This document shows, piece after piece, positions 23,959-30,612 of a DNA stretch of 32,185 bases (positions within the stretch are counted from its first letter, which is position 1; each line of letters opens with the position of its first letter). The stretch comes from Streptomyces sp. GKU 895. GTDB lineage: Bacteria; Actinomycetota; Actinomycetes; Streptomycetales; Streptomycetaceae. The stretch covers positions 1 to 32,185 of the forward strand of contig MWJO01000100.1 in assembly GCA_002027195.1 (NCBI GenBank), in the 5' to 3' direction. Made by a program: the position numbers and the translations under genes. The notes beneath the pieces are model-generated. The model had not been told where the DNA came from. It did no database searches and was given only the letters and a program-made list of their open reading frames with translations.

Positions 23959-24633
23959 GTGGACGAGACCGTGCGGGCCTGGGTGGACGGGTGGGTCGTC
24001 TCGCGCGGGGCCGCTCCGCCGACGCCGGAACCCTGGGGCTGCACGATCGACATGGGCATGGACGGGCACGTCACCCGGCATGTCTTCGGCACGGTCGGCG
24101 ACGGTGTGGACGAGGCGGCCGTACGGAAGGTCGCCGAGGCGGTGACCGGTGCCGGGGTGTGGCTCAAGGTGTTCCGGGACCCGGCCGTGGTCGGCGACTG
24201 GCTGGGCGGGGGCTGGTGGATCGATCCGGAGCCCGGTTACCTGATGACCCTTCCGCTGGTGCGCGACGCGGCGGTCCTGCGGGTTCCGGACGGCTACCGG
24301 CAGCGCACCTGGTCCCGCGGCGGGGTCGTCCGCACGATGATCGCCGCCCCCGACGGCTCCTGGGCGGCCCGCGGCCAGCTCGCCCCGACCGGCGCCACCG
24401 CGGTCGCCGACCAGATCGCCACGTCCCCCGCCCACCAGCGCCGCGGCCTCGGCACCCTCGTCATGCGCACGCTCCAGCGGGCCGCGCTGGAGCAGGGGGC
24501 GGAGCGGTGCGTGCTGGCGGGGACGCCCGAGGGACGGGCGTTGTACGAGTCGCTGGGGTGGACGGTGTCGGCGATGCTGACCAGCGCGAAGTGCACCGGG
24601 GCCGAAACCGGGGACGAGGTCAACCGGGACTGA
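23959..24633 (+). CDS. GNAT-family N-acetyltransferase
   Basis: A 224-residue protein from GTG 23959, which has AAGGAG nine bases upstream. The C-terminal GNAT core is clear: ATSPAHQRRGLGTLVMRTLQ holds the acetyl-CoA pyrophosphate loop (Q-R-R-G-L-G-T), and EQGAERCVLAGTPEGRALYESLGW gives motif B with the usual Y-x-x-x-G-F/W. The N-terminal half (about 100 residues, rich in Trp and Gly) probably forms the substrate side or a degenerate second GNAT lobe. The substrate is unknown. It is divergent from lon and shares the 176-base control region with the ClgR-type box. Confidence 0.85.
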   Translation: MDETVRAWVDGWVVSRGAAPPTPEPWGCTIDMGMDGHVTRHVFGTVGDGVDEAAVRKVAEAVTGAGVWLKVFRDPAVVGDWLGGGWWIDPEPGYLMTLPLVRDAAVLRVPDGYRQRTWSRGGVVRTMIAAPDGSWAARGQLAPTGATAVADQIATSPAHQRRGLGTLVMRTLQRAALEQGAERCVLAGTPEGRALYESLGWTVSAMLTSAKCTGAETGDEVNRD

Positions 24634-24642
24634 ACCAGGGGT

Positions 24643-24668
24643 CTGGGTACACCGGCCGCTGAACCCAG
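24643..24668 (+). terminator. Possible terminator after the first GNAT gene
   Basis: CTGGGT (24643-24648) and ACCCAG (24663-24668) form a 6-base stem with a 14-base loop, ten bases past the stop. It is short and lacks a U tract. Confidence 0.35.
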
Positions 24669-24684
24669 GGGCAGGGAAAAGAAG

Positions 24685-24718
24685 TTGCCCTCTCCCCGAG
24701 ACCCCGTACGTTCACCCC
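24685..24718 (+). promoter_or_regulatory. Leaderless promoter of the second GNAT gene
   Basis: TTGCCC (24685-24690), a 16-base spacer and TACGTT (24707-24712) form a plausible vegetative promoter, with the GTG start codon six bases after the -10. There is no ribosome site, so the start codon is probably also the transcription start. Confidence 0.5.
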
Positions 24719-25507
24719 GTGACCGATACACAGACCTTCCTCGCCGCCTACGACGACCAGATGCGCGGTGCGCCGCCCACTCCGCCGGCCGGGGTGACGT
24801 ACGAGAAGGACGGGCCGCTGCTGCGGATCGTCGGGCAGTTCCGCGGGTTTGTGAGCGGACCGAGCGAACTCGGCCTGGAGGGCGAGGAGCTGGACGGGTT
24901 GATCGCCCGGCAGCGGGACTTCTTCGCCGGGCGGGGTGAGGCGGTGGAGTGGAAGACCCGGGGCCACGACACCCCCGCCGACCTCACCGCACGACTCCGC
25001 GCGGCGGGATTCGTACCGGAGGACCGGGAGACGGTGCTGATCGGCCGGGCCGCGGACATGGCCGTACGGGAGCCGGTGCTGCCGGCCGGTGTGACCCTGC
25101 GGCGCGTCACCGCCGACGCGGACATGCGGCGGATCGCCGTCATGGAGTCGGCCGTGTGGGGCCAGGACCGGGGGTGGCTCGCGGACGACCTCATCGGCCG
25201 GGTGGCCGCCGCCCCCGACGAGATCGCGGTCTACGTCGCCGAGGCGGACGGTGAGGTCGTCTCCGCCGCCTGGCTGGCCTTCCGGTCGGGCACCGGGTTC
25301 GCGAGCCTGTGGGGCGGCTCCACGCTCGCCGCGTGGCGGGGCCTGGGCATCTACCGCGCGCTCGTCGCCACCCGCGCCGCCCTCGCCGCCGCCCGGGGTG
25401 TCACGTACCTGCACGTCGACGCCTCCGACGACAGCGCGCCCATCCTGCGCCGCCTGGGTTTCACGGCGGTGACGACGACCACGCCGTACGTGTGGACGCC
25501 GGAGTGA
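24719..25507 (+). CDS. GNAT-family N-acetyltransferase
   Basis: A 262-residue protein. The first 120 residues form a helical and beta region (FLAAYDDQMRG, GLIARQRDFFAGRGEAVEWKTRGHD) that looks like a partial N-terminal GNAT lobe. The C-terminal lobe from LPAGVTLRRVTADADM carries EIAVYVAEADGEVVSAAWLAF, then the cofactor loop, which is the less common AAWRGLGIYRALVATRAALAAARG (R-G-L-G-I-Y), and YLHVDASDDSAPILRRLGFTAV. Similar proteins are often annotated as GNAT enzymes without a known substrate. The stop overlaps a possible 28-codon frame by four bases (GTGA). Confidence 0.85.
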   Translation: MTDTQTFLAAYDDQMRGAPPTPPAGVTYEKDGPLLRIVGQFRGFVSGPSELGLEGEELDGLIARQRDFFAGRGEAVEWKTRGHDTPADLTARLRAAGFVPEDRETVLIGRAADMAVREPVLPAGVTLRRVTADADMRRIAVMESAVWGQDRGWLADDLIGRVAAAPDEIAVYVAEADGEVVSAAWLAFRSGTGFASLWGGSTLAAWRGLGIYRALVATRAALAAARGVTYLHVDASDDSAPILRRLGFTAVTTTTPYVWTPE

Positions 25508-25590
25508 CCGTGCCCGGACCTGAACCCCGGCCGACCGACAACGCGTTGGCGACGGCCCTGGCCAACGCCCGTTTGCGGGGCGGGAACTGA
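25504..25590 (+). CDS. Possible small ORF, 28 residues
   Basis: GTG 25504 overlaps the GNAT stop as GTGA and opens a frame of 28 codons ending TGA at 25590, with content TVPGPEPRPTD and NALATALANARLRGGN. G/C third positions fit coding, and the overlap suggests coupling, but I know no family for it and chance is possible in such GC-rich DNA. Confidence 0.25.
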   Translation: MTVPGPEPRPTDNALATALANARLRGGN

Positions 25591-25591
25591 C

Positions 25592-25640
25592 GGAAGAGAA
25601 CTTCCTGCACGCCGTATTCTGAGCCGGCGTGAAGGGGGGG
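25592..25640 (+). promoter_or_regulatory. Candidate promoter and operator of the SLOG-TIR operon
   Basis: GGAAG-AGAA-CTTCC (25592-25605) is a perfect 5-base inverted repeat placed where a -35 would be, ten bases before TATTCT (25615-25620), a good -10. A ribosome site GGGGGGG (25634-25640) follows, seven bases before ATG 25648. A dimeric regulator bound to the palindrome would cover the -35 position. Confidence 0.4.
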
Positions 25641-25647
25641 ATGGCTC

Positions 25648-26751
25648 ATGGGGCCGTTGATCGCTGTGATGGGGAGCGCCGATCCGGGGCGGCGGCTGGA
25701 CCCGCCGCTGACGGACGCGGACGCCGCGCTGAGGGCCTGCGAGGAGATCGGCGCGGAGCTCGCGGCCGAGGGGTGCCGGATCATCGTGTACTCCAGCGAG
25801 GCGCAGTTCGTCGAGAGCCGGGTCGTCGCCGGCTTCCTGACCCGGGAGGACCTGCCGGACGGCTCCGTCCAGGTCCGGCCGCCCTACGAGGACGGCGACA
25901 TCGACTTCCCGCTGCGTGACAAGCGGCCCGAGGTCTTCGACCTGCGCTACGAGCCGGGCAACGACTGGGAGGTCAGCTTCTACCGGTCGCTGCGCGACGT
26001 CGACGGGGTCGTCCTGGTCGGCGGCGGCCGCTCGACGCTGGTCACGGGGATGATCTGCCTCGCGTTCGGGATACCGCTGTATCCGCTGGCCTCCTTCGGC
26101 GGATCCGCCCGCAAGGTCTGGGAGACCATGAACCGGTCCACCCATCACGCCACGGCGGACGAGGTGTCCGCCATGGGCGCGCAGTGGGGTCCGGGCAGCG
26201 CCCGGCGGCTGGTGCGGCTGCTGGGCACGCAGCGGGAGCGGCGCGAGGAGAAGCAGCGCGAGGAGGCCAGGTCCCGGCGGGGCGCCACCCTGCGGGCCGG
26301 GCTCGGCGCGGTCACCGGCATGCTGCTGCTCCTGCTCGGCTTCGCGACCATTCCGCTGACGTACGCCGTCGAGTCGAGCACCGCGGTCAACCTCACCGCG
26401 CTCATCGTGGGCGCGCTGGCCACCGGCACCTCGGGGGCGATCACCCGGACCGTCTTCGACCGCGAGACCCACTGGGCGCGGACGGCGGTCCTCGGCATGT
26501 CGGCGGGCGGGATCGCCTTCCTGCTCTTCGTCTCCGCCCAACTGGCCGCGTCCCCCGACATCCTGGCCGGCGAGGGCGTCCGCCGCCTGCTGTTCTTCGT
26601 GCTGGCCGTCGGCTATGTCTCGGGCTTCACGTTCGACGCGGTGTACAACCGCCTGAAGCAGACGGAACCGCCCGCGCCGCCGGTGCTCCCGGGGCTGCCG
26701 ACGGGGGTGCCGGGCGGGGCGACGCCGCCGCAGGGGCCCGGAGGCGCCTGA
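25648..26751 (+). CDS. SLOG-like nucleotide-sensing domain fused to four membrane helices
   Basis: A 367-residue protein. Residues 1-170 form a Rossmann-like domain: PLIAVMGSADP at the start, ACEEIGAELAAEGCRIIVYSS, then LRDVDGVVLVGGGRSTLVTGMICLAFGIPLYPLASFGG with G125-G-G-R-S-T130. This fits the SLOG superfamily (LOG/DprA-like, nucleotide or nucleotide-derivative binding). A charged linker (about 190-212, rich in Arg and Glu) leads to about four helices near 216-238, 247-267, 278-300 and 313-332, then a Pro/Gly tail. SLOG domains are predicted sensors of nucleotide signals made in conflict systems, and membrane helices in such systems often form the effector. Its TGA shares one base with the ATG of the TIR gene. 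Domain assignment is from pattern; the role is inference. Confidence 0.75.
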   Translation: MGPLIAVMGSADPGRRLDPPLTDADAALRACEEIGAELAAEGCRIIVYSSEAQFVESRVVAGFLTREDLPDGSVQVRPPYEDGDIDFPLRDKRPEVFDLRYEPGNDWEVSFYRSLRDVDGVVLVGGGRSTLVTGMICLAFGIPLYPLASFGGSARKVWETMNRSTHHATADEVSAMGAQWGPGSARRLVRLLGTQRERREEKQREEARSRRGATLRAGLGAVTGMLLLLLGFATIPLTYAVESSTAVNLTALIVGALATGTSGAITRTVFDRETHWARTAVLGMSAGGIAFLLFVSAQLAASPDILAGEGVRRLLFFVLAVGYVSGFTFDAVYNRLKQTEPPAPPVLPGLPTGVPGGATPPQGPGGA

Positions 26752-28085
26752 TGGAGTCGCCGGCCCGGCTCAACGTCTTCCTCAGCCACCGCTACCACTC
26801 CCCCGCCGAGAACCTGTACTTCTGGGAGCTGCTCAGCTCCGCCGAGGACGTCTCGTTCCGCGTCGACGAGGCGGTCTCCTTCACCAGCCCCGTCCGCCTG
26901 GAGCGCATGATCCGGGACGCGGACGGGTTCGTCGGCATCCATCCGCTGCCGGGCGACCCCCGCGAAGTGCATCTGCTGCCCCGGCTGCGGCACATGGCCC
27001 GCTACTTCCGGCTGGAACTGGGGATGGCGGTGCGGGCCCGCAAGCCGGCCGTGGTCTTCCACGACCAGCGGCTGCTGCCCGTGTTACGGGCTCCGGAGAG
27101 CGTGCGTCTCGTGCCGTACGACGCCCAGGAGACCGAGGCGGCGACCCACTCCGCGCTGCCCGGGAAGGTCGAGTCGGTCTACCGGGGCTTCCTCGCCGAG
27201 GCACATGTGTCGGCGTCGGCCCAGCGGCGGCGGTCCCACCACCAGCGCCGGGTCGGTCTGGTCGTGTCGCCCGAGAACAGGTCCGCCACGCCCGCCCTGA
27301 CCGAGGCCCTGGAGGAGCACTCCTGGGAGCCCGTCGTCCTGCCCTGGCCGCCCCGTCTCGACCTCGACCTGATCACCCGGTTACGGGCCTGCGACTGGGT
27401 GATCGTCGACCTGGACACCGTACGGGGTCATCTCGTGGCCGCCTTCACCCACGGCCAGTTCGTCCCGACGATGCCGATCGTCTCGCCCCGGGCCCCCGGG
27501 ACGCCGGAGGAGACGCTCTACGGCGGGAGCCCGACCGGCCACCGCAAGGCGATCGTGCGCTGGGACGATCCCGACAGCCTCGTCGCGGCCGTCGAACCCC
27601 ATCTGCGCGTCATCGACGAACAGCCCCGGTTCATCGGCAGCACCGCGCAGGCCCTGGACTACTTCCGCTCCGCCGCCAAGCGCAACGAACGCGTCTTCCT
27701 CAGCTACGCCTCCGCCAACCACGACCACGCCGCCACGTTCTCGCAGCTGCTGAACGAGCGCTTCCAGAACGTCTTCGACTTCCGCCGGCACGGCGCCATC
27801 GGGGTCGGTGAGGACTGGCTCGACGACCTGATGGGGAACCTGGCCAAGTCCGCGGTCGGGGTGCTGCTGCTGTCGAAGGAGTACATGGAGAGCAAGTACT
27901 GCATGCTGGAGGCCCGGGAGTTGTACCGGCACTCCATCGAAGGGGACGTACGCCTCGTGCCCGTCTGCCTGGAGAAGCTGGACCTGCCCGACTTCCTCCA
28001 GCGCACCCAGTACCGCAACCTCGCCCGGCACACCCCGCAGGGCATCGTCACCGAGCTCCTGGACCAACTCCCGCCCAGCGCCTGA
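26751..28085 (+). CDS. Three-domain protein with C-terminal TIR domain
   Basis: A 444-residue soluble protein. Residues 1-140 are a TIR- or deoxyribosyltransferase-like Rossmann domain (RLNVFLSHRYHSPAENLYF, RDADGFVGIHPLPGD, FRLELGMAVRARKPAVVFHDQ). Residues about 163-250 form a second one (VGLVVSPENRSATPAL, CDWVIVDLDTVRGHLVAAFTHGQ). Residues 313-440 are a TIR domain: R314-V-F-L-S-Y319 opens it, GVLLLSKEYMESKYCMLEA contains E387 at the place of the catalytic glutamate of NAD-cleaving TIR enzymes, and VRLVPVCLEKLDLPDFL ends it. NADase activity is therefore plausible. Two leucines, L112 (27084-27086) and L211 (27381-27383), are TTA codons, so expression should need the bldA tRNA. It overlaps the SLOG gene by one base and the convergent rhomboid gene by 38 bases. 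Confidence 0.82.
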   Translation: MESPARLNVFLSHRYHSPAENLYFWELLSSAEDVSFRVDEAVSFTSPVRLERMIRDADGFVGIHPLPGDPREVHLLPRLRHMARYFRLELGMAVRARKPAVVFHDQRLLPVLRAPESVRLVPYDAQETEAATHSALPGKVESVYRGFLAEAHVSASAQRRRSHHQRRVGLVVSPENRSATPALTEALEEHSWEPVVLPWPPRLDLDLITRLRACDWVIVDLDTVRGHLVAAFTHGQFVPTMPIVSPRAPGTPEETLYGGSPTGHRKAIVRWDDPDSLVAAVEPHLRVIDEQPRFIGSTAQALDYFRSAAKRNERVFLSYASANHDHAATFSQLLNERFQNVFDFRRHGAIGVGEDWLDDLMGNLAKSAVGVLLLSKEYMESKYCMLEARELYRHSIEGDVRLVPVCLEKLDLPDFLQRTQYRNLARHTPQGIVTELLDQLPPSA

Positions 28086-28806
28086 CCATCGGCCAGCAGG
28101 CCACCCCGATCACCAGCGAGAACAGGTGCCCCCAGTCGCTCAGCGGATCGCTGAACGCCACCAGGTCCTGGACCAGCATCCACCCGAACCCCGCCAGCAG
28201 CGGCCACCGCAGCCACGGCCGGAGCAGCCCCGCCAGCGCCCCGAAGCTCGCGGCGACGCCGAAGCTGATGCCGTAGTCGAGGCGGTGCAGCGAGCTGTCC
28301 GGCAGGTGCCCGGCCAGCACCGCGAGCCCCACCGGCACCTCGGTCGCCAGTGTCGCCAGGACGTGCCCCAGCAGAAAGACGACCGCCGTCCGCGCACCGC
28401 CGATCCGCCGCTCCAGCGCGGTCAGGACGAGCAGGAAGCCGACGGCGTACGGCGAGAGCAGCCCGCCCGCGATCCACAGCGCGCTGGCCGGCAGCACGAG
28501 TGCCGGCGTCCGCACGAGGTGGTCCACATCGGTGCTGGAGGCCTGGAGCAGGCGGTGCACGAGGCCGGGGTCGGCGTACTCGGTGACGAGTGAGGTGACG
28601 GCGAGGACGGCGGCGTACCCGAAGGTGAAGGGGGTCCCGGTGGGGGTGGGGAGGATGCGCCAGGGGCGGGGGCGCACCGGAGCCGGTCGAGCGACGGGCG
28701 CCGCCGTCGATCCAGGTGCCGGTGCCGCTGCCGCCGCCCGCTGACTCGGGATGCCGTCGAGCAGCTCGGCGGCATCCGGAAGACCGGCCGTCTCAGTCCG
28801 TTCCAC
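28048..28806 (-). CDS. Rhomboid-like multi-pass membrane protein
   Basis: A 252-residue protein from GTG 28806, which has AAGGAG nine bases upstream. After a Pro/Ala-rich N-terminal region of about 55 residues come about six hydrophobic helices. LDYGISFGVAASFGALAGLL holds a serine (S181) in a G-x-S context, and DWGHLFSLVIGVAC holds a histidine (H227) in the last helix, as for the Ser-His dyad of rhomboid proteases. The motif is not the canonical GxSG, so it may be an active protease or a pseudoprotease. It converges on the TIR gene with a 38-base overlap and is divergent from the spermidine-synthase-like gene. Confidence 0.75.
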   Translation of the reverse strand: MERTETAGLPDAAELLDGIPSQRAAAAAPAPGSTAAPVARPAPVRPRPWRILPTPTGTPFTFGYAAVLAVTSLVTEYADPGLVHRLLQASSTDVDHLVRTPALVLPASALWIAGGLLSPYAVGFLLVLTALERRIGGARTAVVFLLGHVLATLATEVPVGLAVLAGHLPDSSLHRLDYGISFGVAASFGALAGLLRPWLRWPLLAGFGWMLVQDLVAFSDPLSDWGHLFSLVIGVACWPMVRRWAGVGPGAR

Positions 28807-28856
28807 CGCGAGGCACTCCTTCCGTTTCACCCCACGATTCGCGCCCGACCCACCGG

Positions 28857-28898
28857 CTGTCTGTGACCGGCGCCACGCTGCCCCGGATTCACAGACAG
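28857..28898. promoter_or_regulatory. Perfect 10-base inverted repeat in a divergent control region
   Basis: CTGTCTGTGA (28857-28866) and TCACAGACAG (28889-28898) are exact reverse complements separated by 22 bases, and the spacer itself starts and nearly ends with CCGG. It lies 51 bases from the rhomboid GTG and 88 bases from the ATG at 28986. It could be a long hairpin or paired operator half-sites two to three turns apart. Confidence 0.5.
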
Positions 28899-28985
28899 TT
28901 CTCAACCACCGCCCCAGAGGCGGCGGATGCGCCCCCGCCACCTCAATTGCCTGTACAGAGACCGCCGAACTGCGAAAATGACCCG

Positions 28986-29663
28986 ATGCCCATCTCGTAC
29001 GACACCCCTGAAGTCCTGGACCGTCGCGAGGGCCCGCACGGCGAGGTCGTGCTGCGCCGGCACGGTCAGTTGCTGCAGATCATCGCCAACGGCTGTTTCC
29101 TGATGGACACCTCCGACGGCCGCTCGGAGCGGCTGCTGGTCGACGCCGCACTCGCCGCGCTGGACGACCGGCCCGCGCCGAGCGTGCTGATCGGCGGGCT
29201 CGGCGTCGGCTTCTCGCTCGCGCACGCGGCCGAGAATCCGCGCTGGGGCCGGATCACGGTCGTGGAGCGGGAACCGGCCATCGTCGACTGGCACCGCGAC
29301 GGCCCGCTGTCCGCACTCTCCGCGCGGGCCCTGGCGGATGCACGCGCAAAGATTCTGGAAACGGATCTAGTCACTTACGTCCATGAGACATCGGACACGT
29401 ACGACGCACTGTGCCTGGACATCGACAACGGACCCGGCTGGACCGTCACCGAGGGCAACGACGGGCTGTACGCACCGGCCGGACTGGCCAGCTGCGCAAG
29501 GGTGTTGACGCCGGGCGGGGTACTGGCGGTGTGGTCGGCGCAGCCCTCGCCGGAATTTGAAAGTTCCCTATGGAATGCCGGGTTCCAACAGGTGCGTACC
29601 GAAGAGATCCCGGTTGCCCGGGGCGTTCCGGACGTCGTGCATCTCGGCGTCCGACCTGGATAG
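28986..29663 (+). CDS. Spermidine-synthase-like SAM-binding protein
   Basis: A 225-residue protein with the polyamine synthase/methyltransferase Rossmann fold: VLIGGLGVGFSLAHAAENP is the glycine-rich SAM-type loop, ITVVEREPAIVDWHR has the acidic end of strand 2, and YDALCLDIDNGPGWTV is the active-site-like D-x-D region. The C-terminal part has CARVLTPGGVLAVWSAQPSPEF. It is shorter than true spermidine synthases (about 285 residues), and the N-terminal beta domain is reduced to about 60 residues. Many actinomycetes carry such orphan genes, and polyamine synthesis is not shown for them. The ATG lacks a ribosome site. Confidence 0.8.
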   Translation: MPISYDTPEVLDRREGPHGEVVLRRHGQLLQIIANGCFLMDTSDGRSERLLVDAALAALDDRPAPSVLIGGLGVGFSLAHAAENPRWGRITVVEREPAIVDWHRDGPLSALSARALADARAKILETDLVTYVHETSDTYDALCLDIDNGPGWTVTEGNDGLYAPAGLASCARVLTPGGVLAVWSAQPSPEFESSLWNAGFQQVRTEEIPVARGVPDVVHLGVRPG

Positions 29664-29750
29664 CCCTGGCGCGGTGACTCCCCGTACCCTGCTCACCTGA
29701 CGCAGATCATTCAAGCGTCAATCGCAAGCATGCGCAGGCAAGCCAGAGAG

Positions 29751-29772
29751 CGGAATCACCCCACTGATTCCG
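29751..29772. promoter_or_regulatory. Perfect 8-base inverted repeat before the response regulator gene
   Basis: CGGAATCA-CCCCAC-TGATTCCG lies 24 bases before ATG 29796. The 6-base spacer allows either a hairpin in the leader or an operator for a dimer. Autoregulation by the OmpR-type regulator is possible, although such proteins more often bind direct repeats. Confidence 0.45.
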
Positions 29773-29795
29773 GAAAGCAACTTTTGGGGCGGGCG

Positions 29796-30536
29796 ATGGA
29801 GCAGACACACACCTCCCACAACGGCACGGCTACGGCCACCCCGGGCGCACAGCGCCGGGTGCTGGTGGTCGAGGACGACCCGACGATCGTGGAGGCCATC
29901 GCGACCCGGCTGCGCGCCGAGGGATTCCTCGTGCAGACCGCGGGCGACGGTCCGGCGGCGGTCGACACGGCCGAGGCCTGGCAGCCCGATCTGCTGATCC
30001 TCGACATCATGCTGCCCGGCTTCGACGGCCTGGAGGTCTGCCGCCGGGTGCAGGCCGCCCGCCCGGTACCGGTGCTGATGCTGACCGCGCGGGACGACGA
30101 GACCGACATGCTGGTCGGGCTCGGCGTCGGCGCCGACGACTACATGACCAAGCCGTTCTCCATGCGGGAGCTGGCGGCCCGGGTGCACGTCCTGCTGCGG
30201 CGCGTGGAGCGGGCGGCGCTGGCCGCCGCCACGCCCCGCTCGGGCATCCTGCGCCTGGGCGAGCTGGAGATCGACCACGCGCAGCGCCGGGTGCGGGTGC
30301 GCAGTGAGGACGTCCACCTCACGCCGACCGAGTTCGACCTGCTGGTGTGCCTGGCGAACACCCCGCGCGCGGTGCTCTCCCGGGAGCAGCTGCTGGCCGA
30401 GGTGTGGGACTGGGCGGACGCCTCCGGCACCCGCACGGTCGACAGCCACATCAAGGCGCTGCGGCGGAAGATCGGCGCCGAGCGGATCCGCACGGTGCAC
30501 GGCGTGGGGTACGCCCTGGAGACGCCGACGCCATGA
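29796..30536 (+). CDS. OmpR-family response regulator
   Basis: A 246-residue regulator. The receiver domain (about residues 20-133) has the acidic pair VVEDDP, the phosphorylation site D70 in LLILDIMLPGFDG and the conserved lysine K119 in DYMTKPFS. The winged-helix output domain spans about 148-244, with HLTPTEFDLLVCLANTPRAVLSREQLL and the recognition segment RTVDSHIKALRRKIG. ATG 29796 is chosen because GGGGCGGG lies just upstream; an in-frame start at 29730 would add 22 uncharacteristic residues. The stop overlaps ATG 30533 (ATGA) of the kinase region, so the pair is one operon. The regulon is unknown. Confidence 0.93.
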   Translation: MEQTHTSHNGTATATPGAQRRVLVVEDDPTIVEAIATRLRAEGFLVQTAGDGPAAVDTAEAWQPDLLILDIMLPGFDGLEVCRRVQAARPVPVLMLTARDDETDMLVGLGVGADDYMTKPFSMRELAARVHVLLRRVERAALAAATPRSGILRLGELEIDHAQRRVRVRSEDVHLTPTEFDLLVCLANTPRAVLSREQLLAEVWDWADASGTRTVDSHIKALRRKIGAERIRTVHGVGYALETPTP

Positions 30537-30612
30537 GCGAGGGTCCGGCCGGACGGAGACGGCCCCGGGGCCCGGGGATGCCAAGGGTGCTCCCGGTGAG
30601 TCCTGGGGCAGC

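Noticed and set aside
25648..28085. Recent horizontal transfer of the SLOG-TIR operon
   Set aside because: No mobile genes, direct repeats, tRNA or drop in GC at its borders; only the two TTA codons are unusual.
28857..28898. CRP-type site (TGTGA...TCACA)
   Set aside because: The half-sites are 22 bases apart instead of six.
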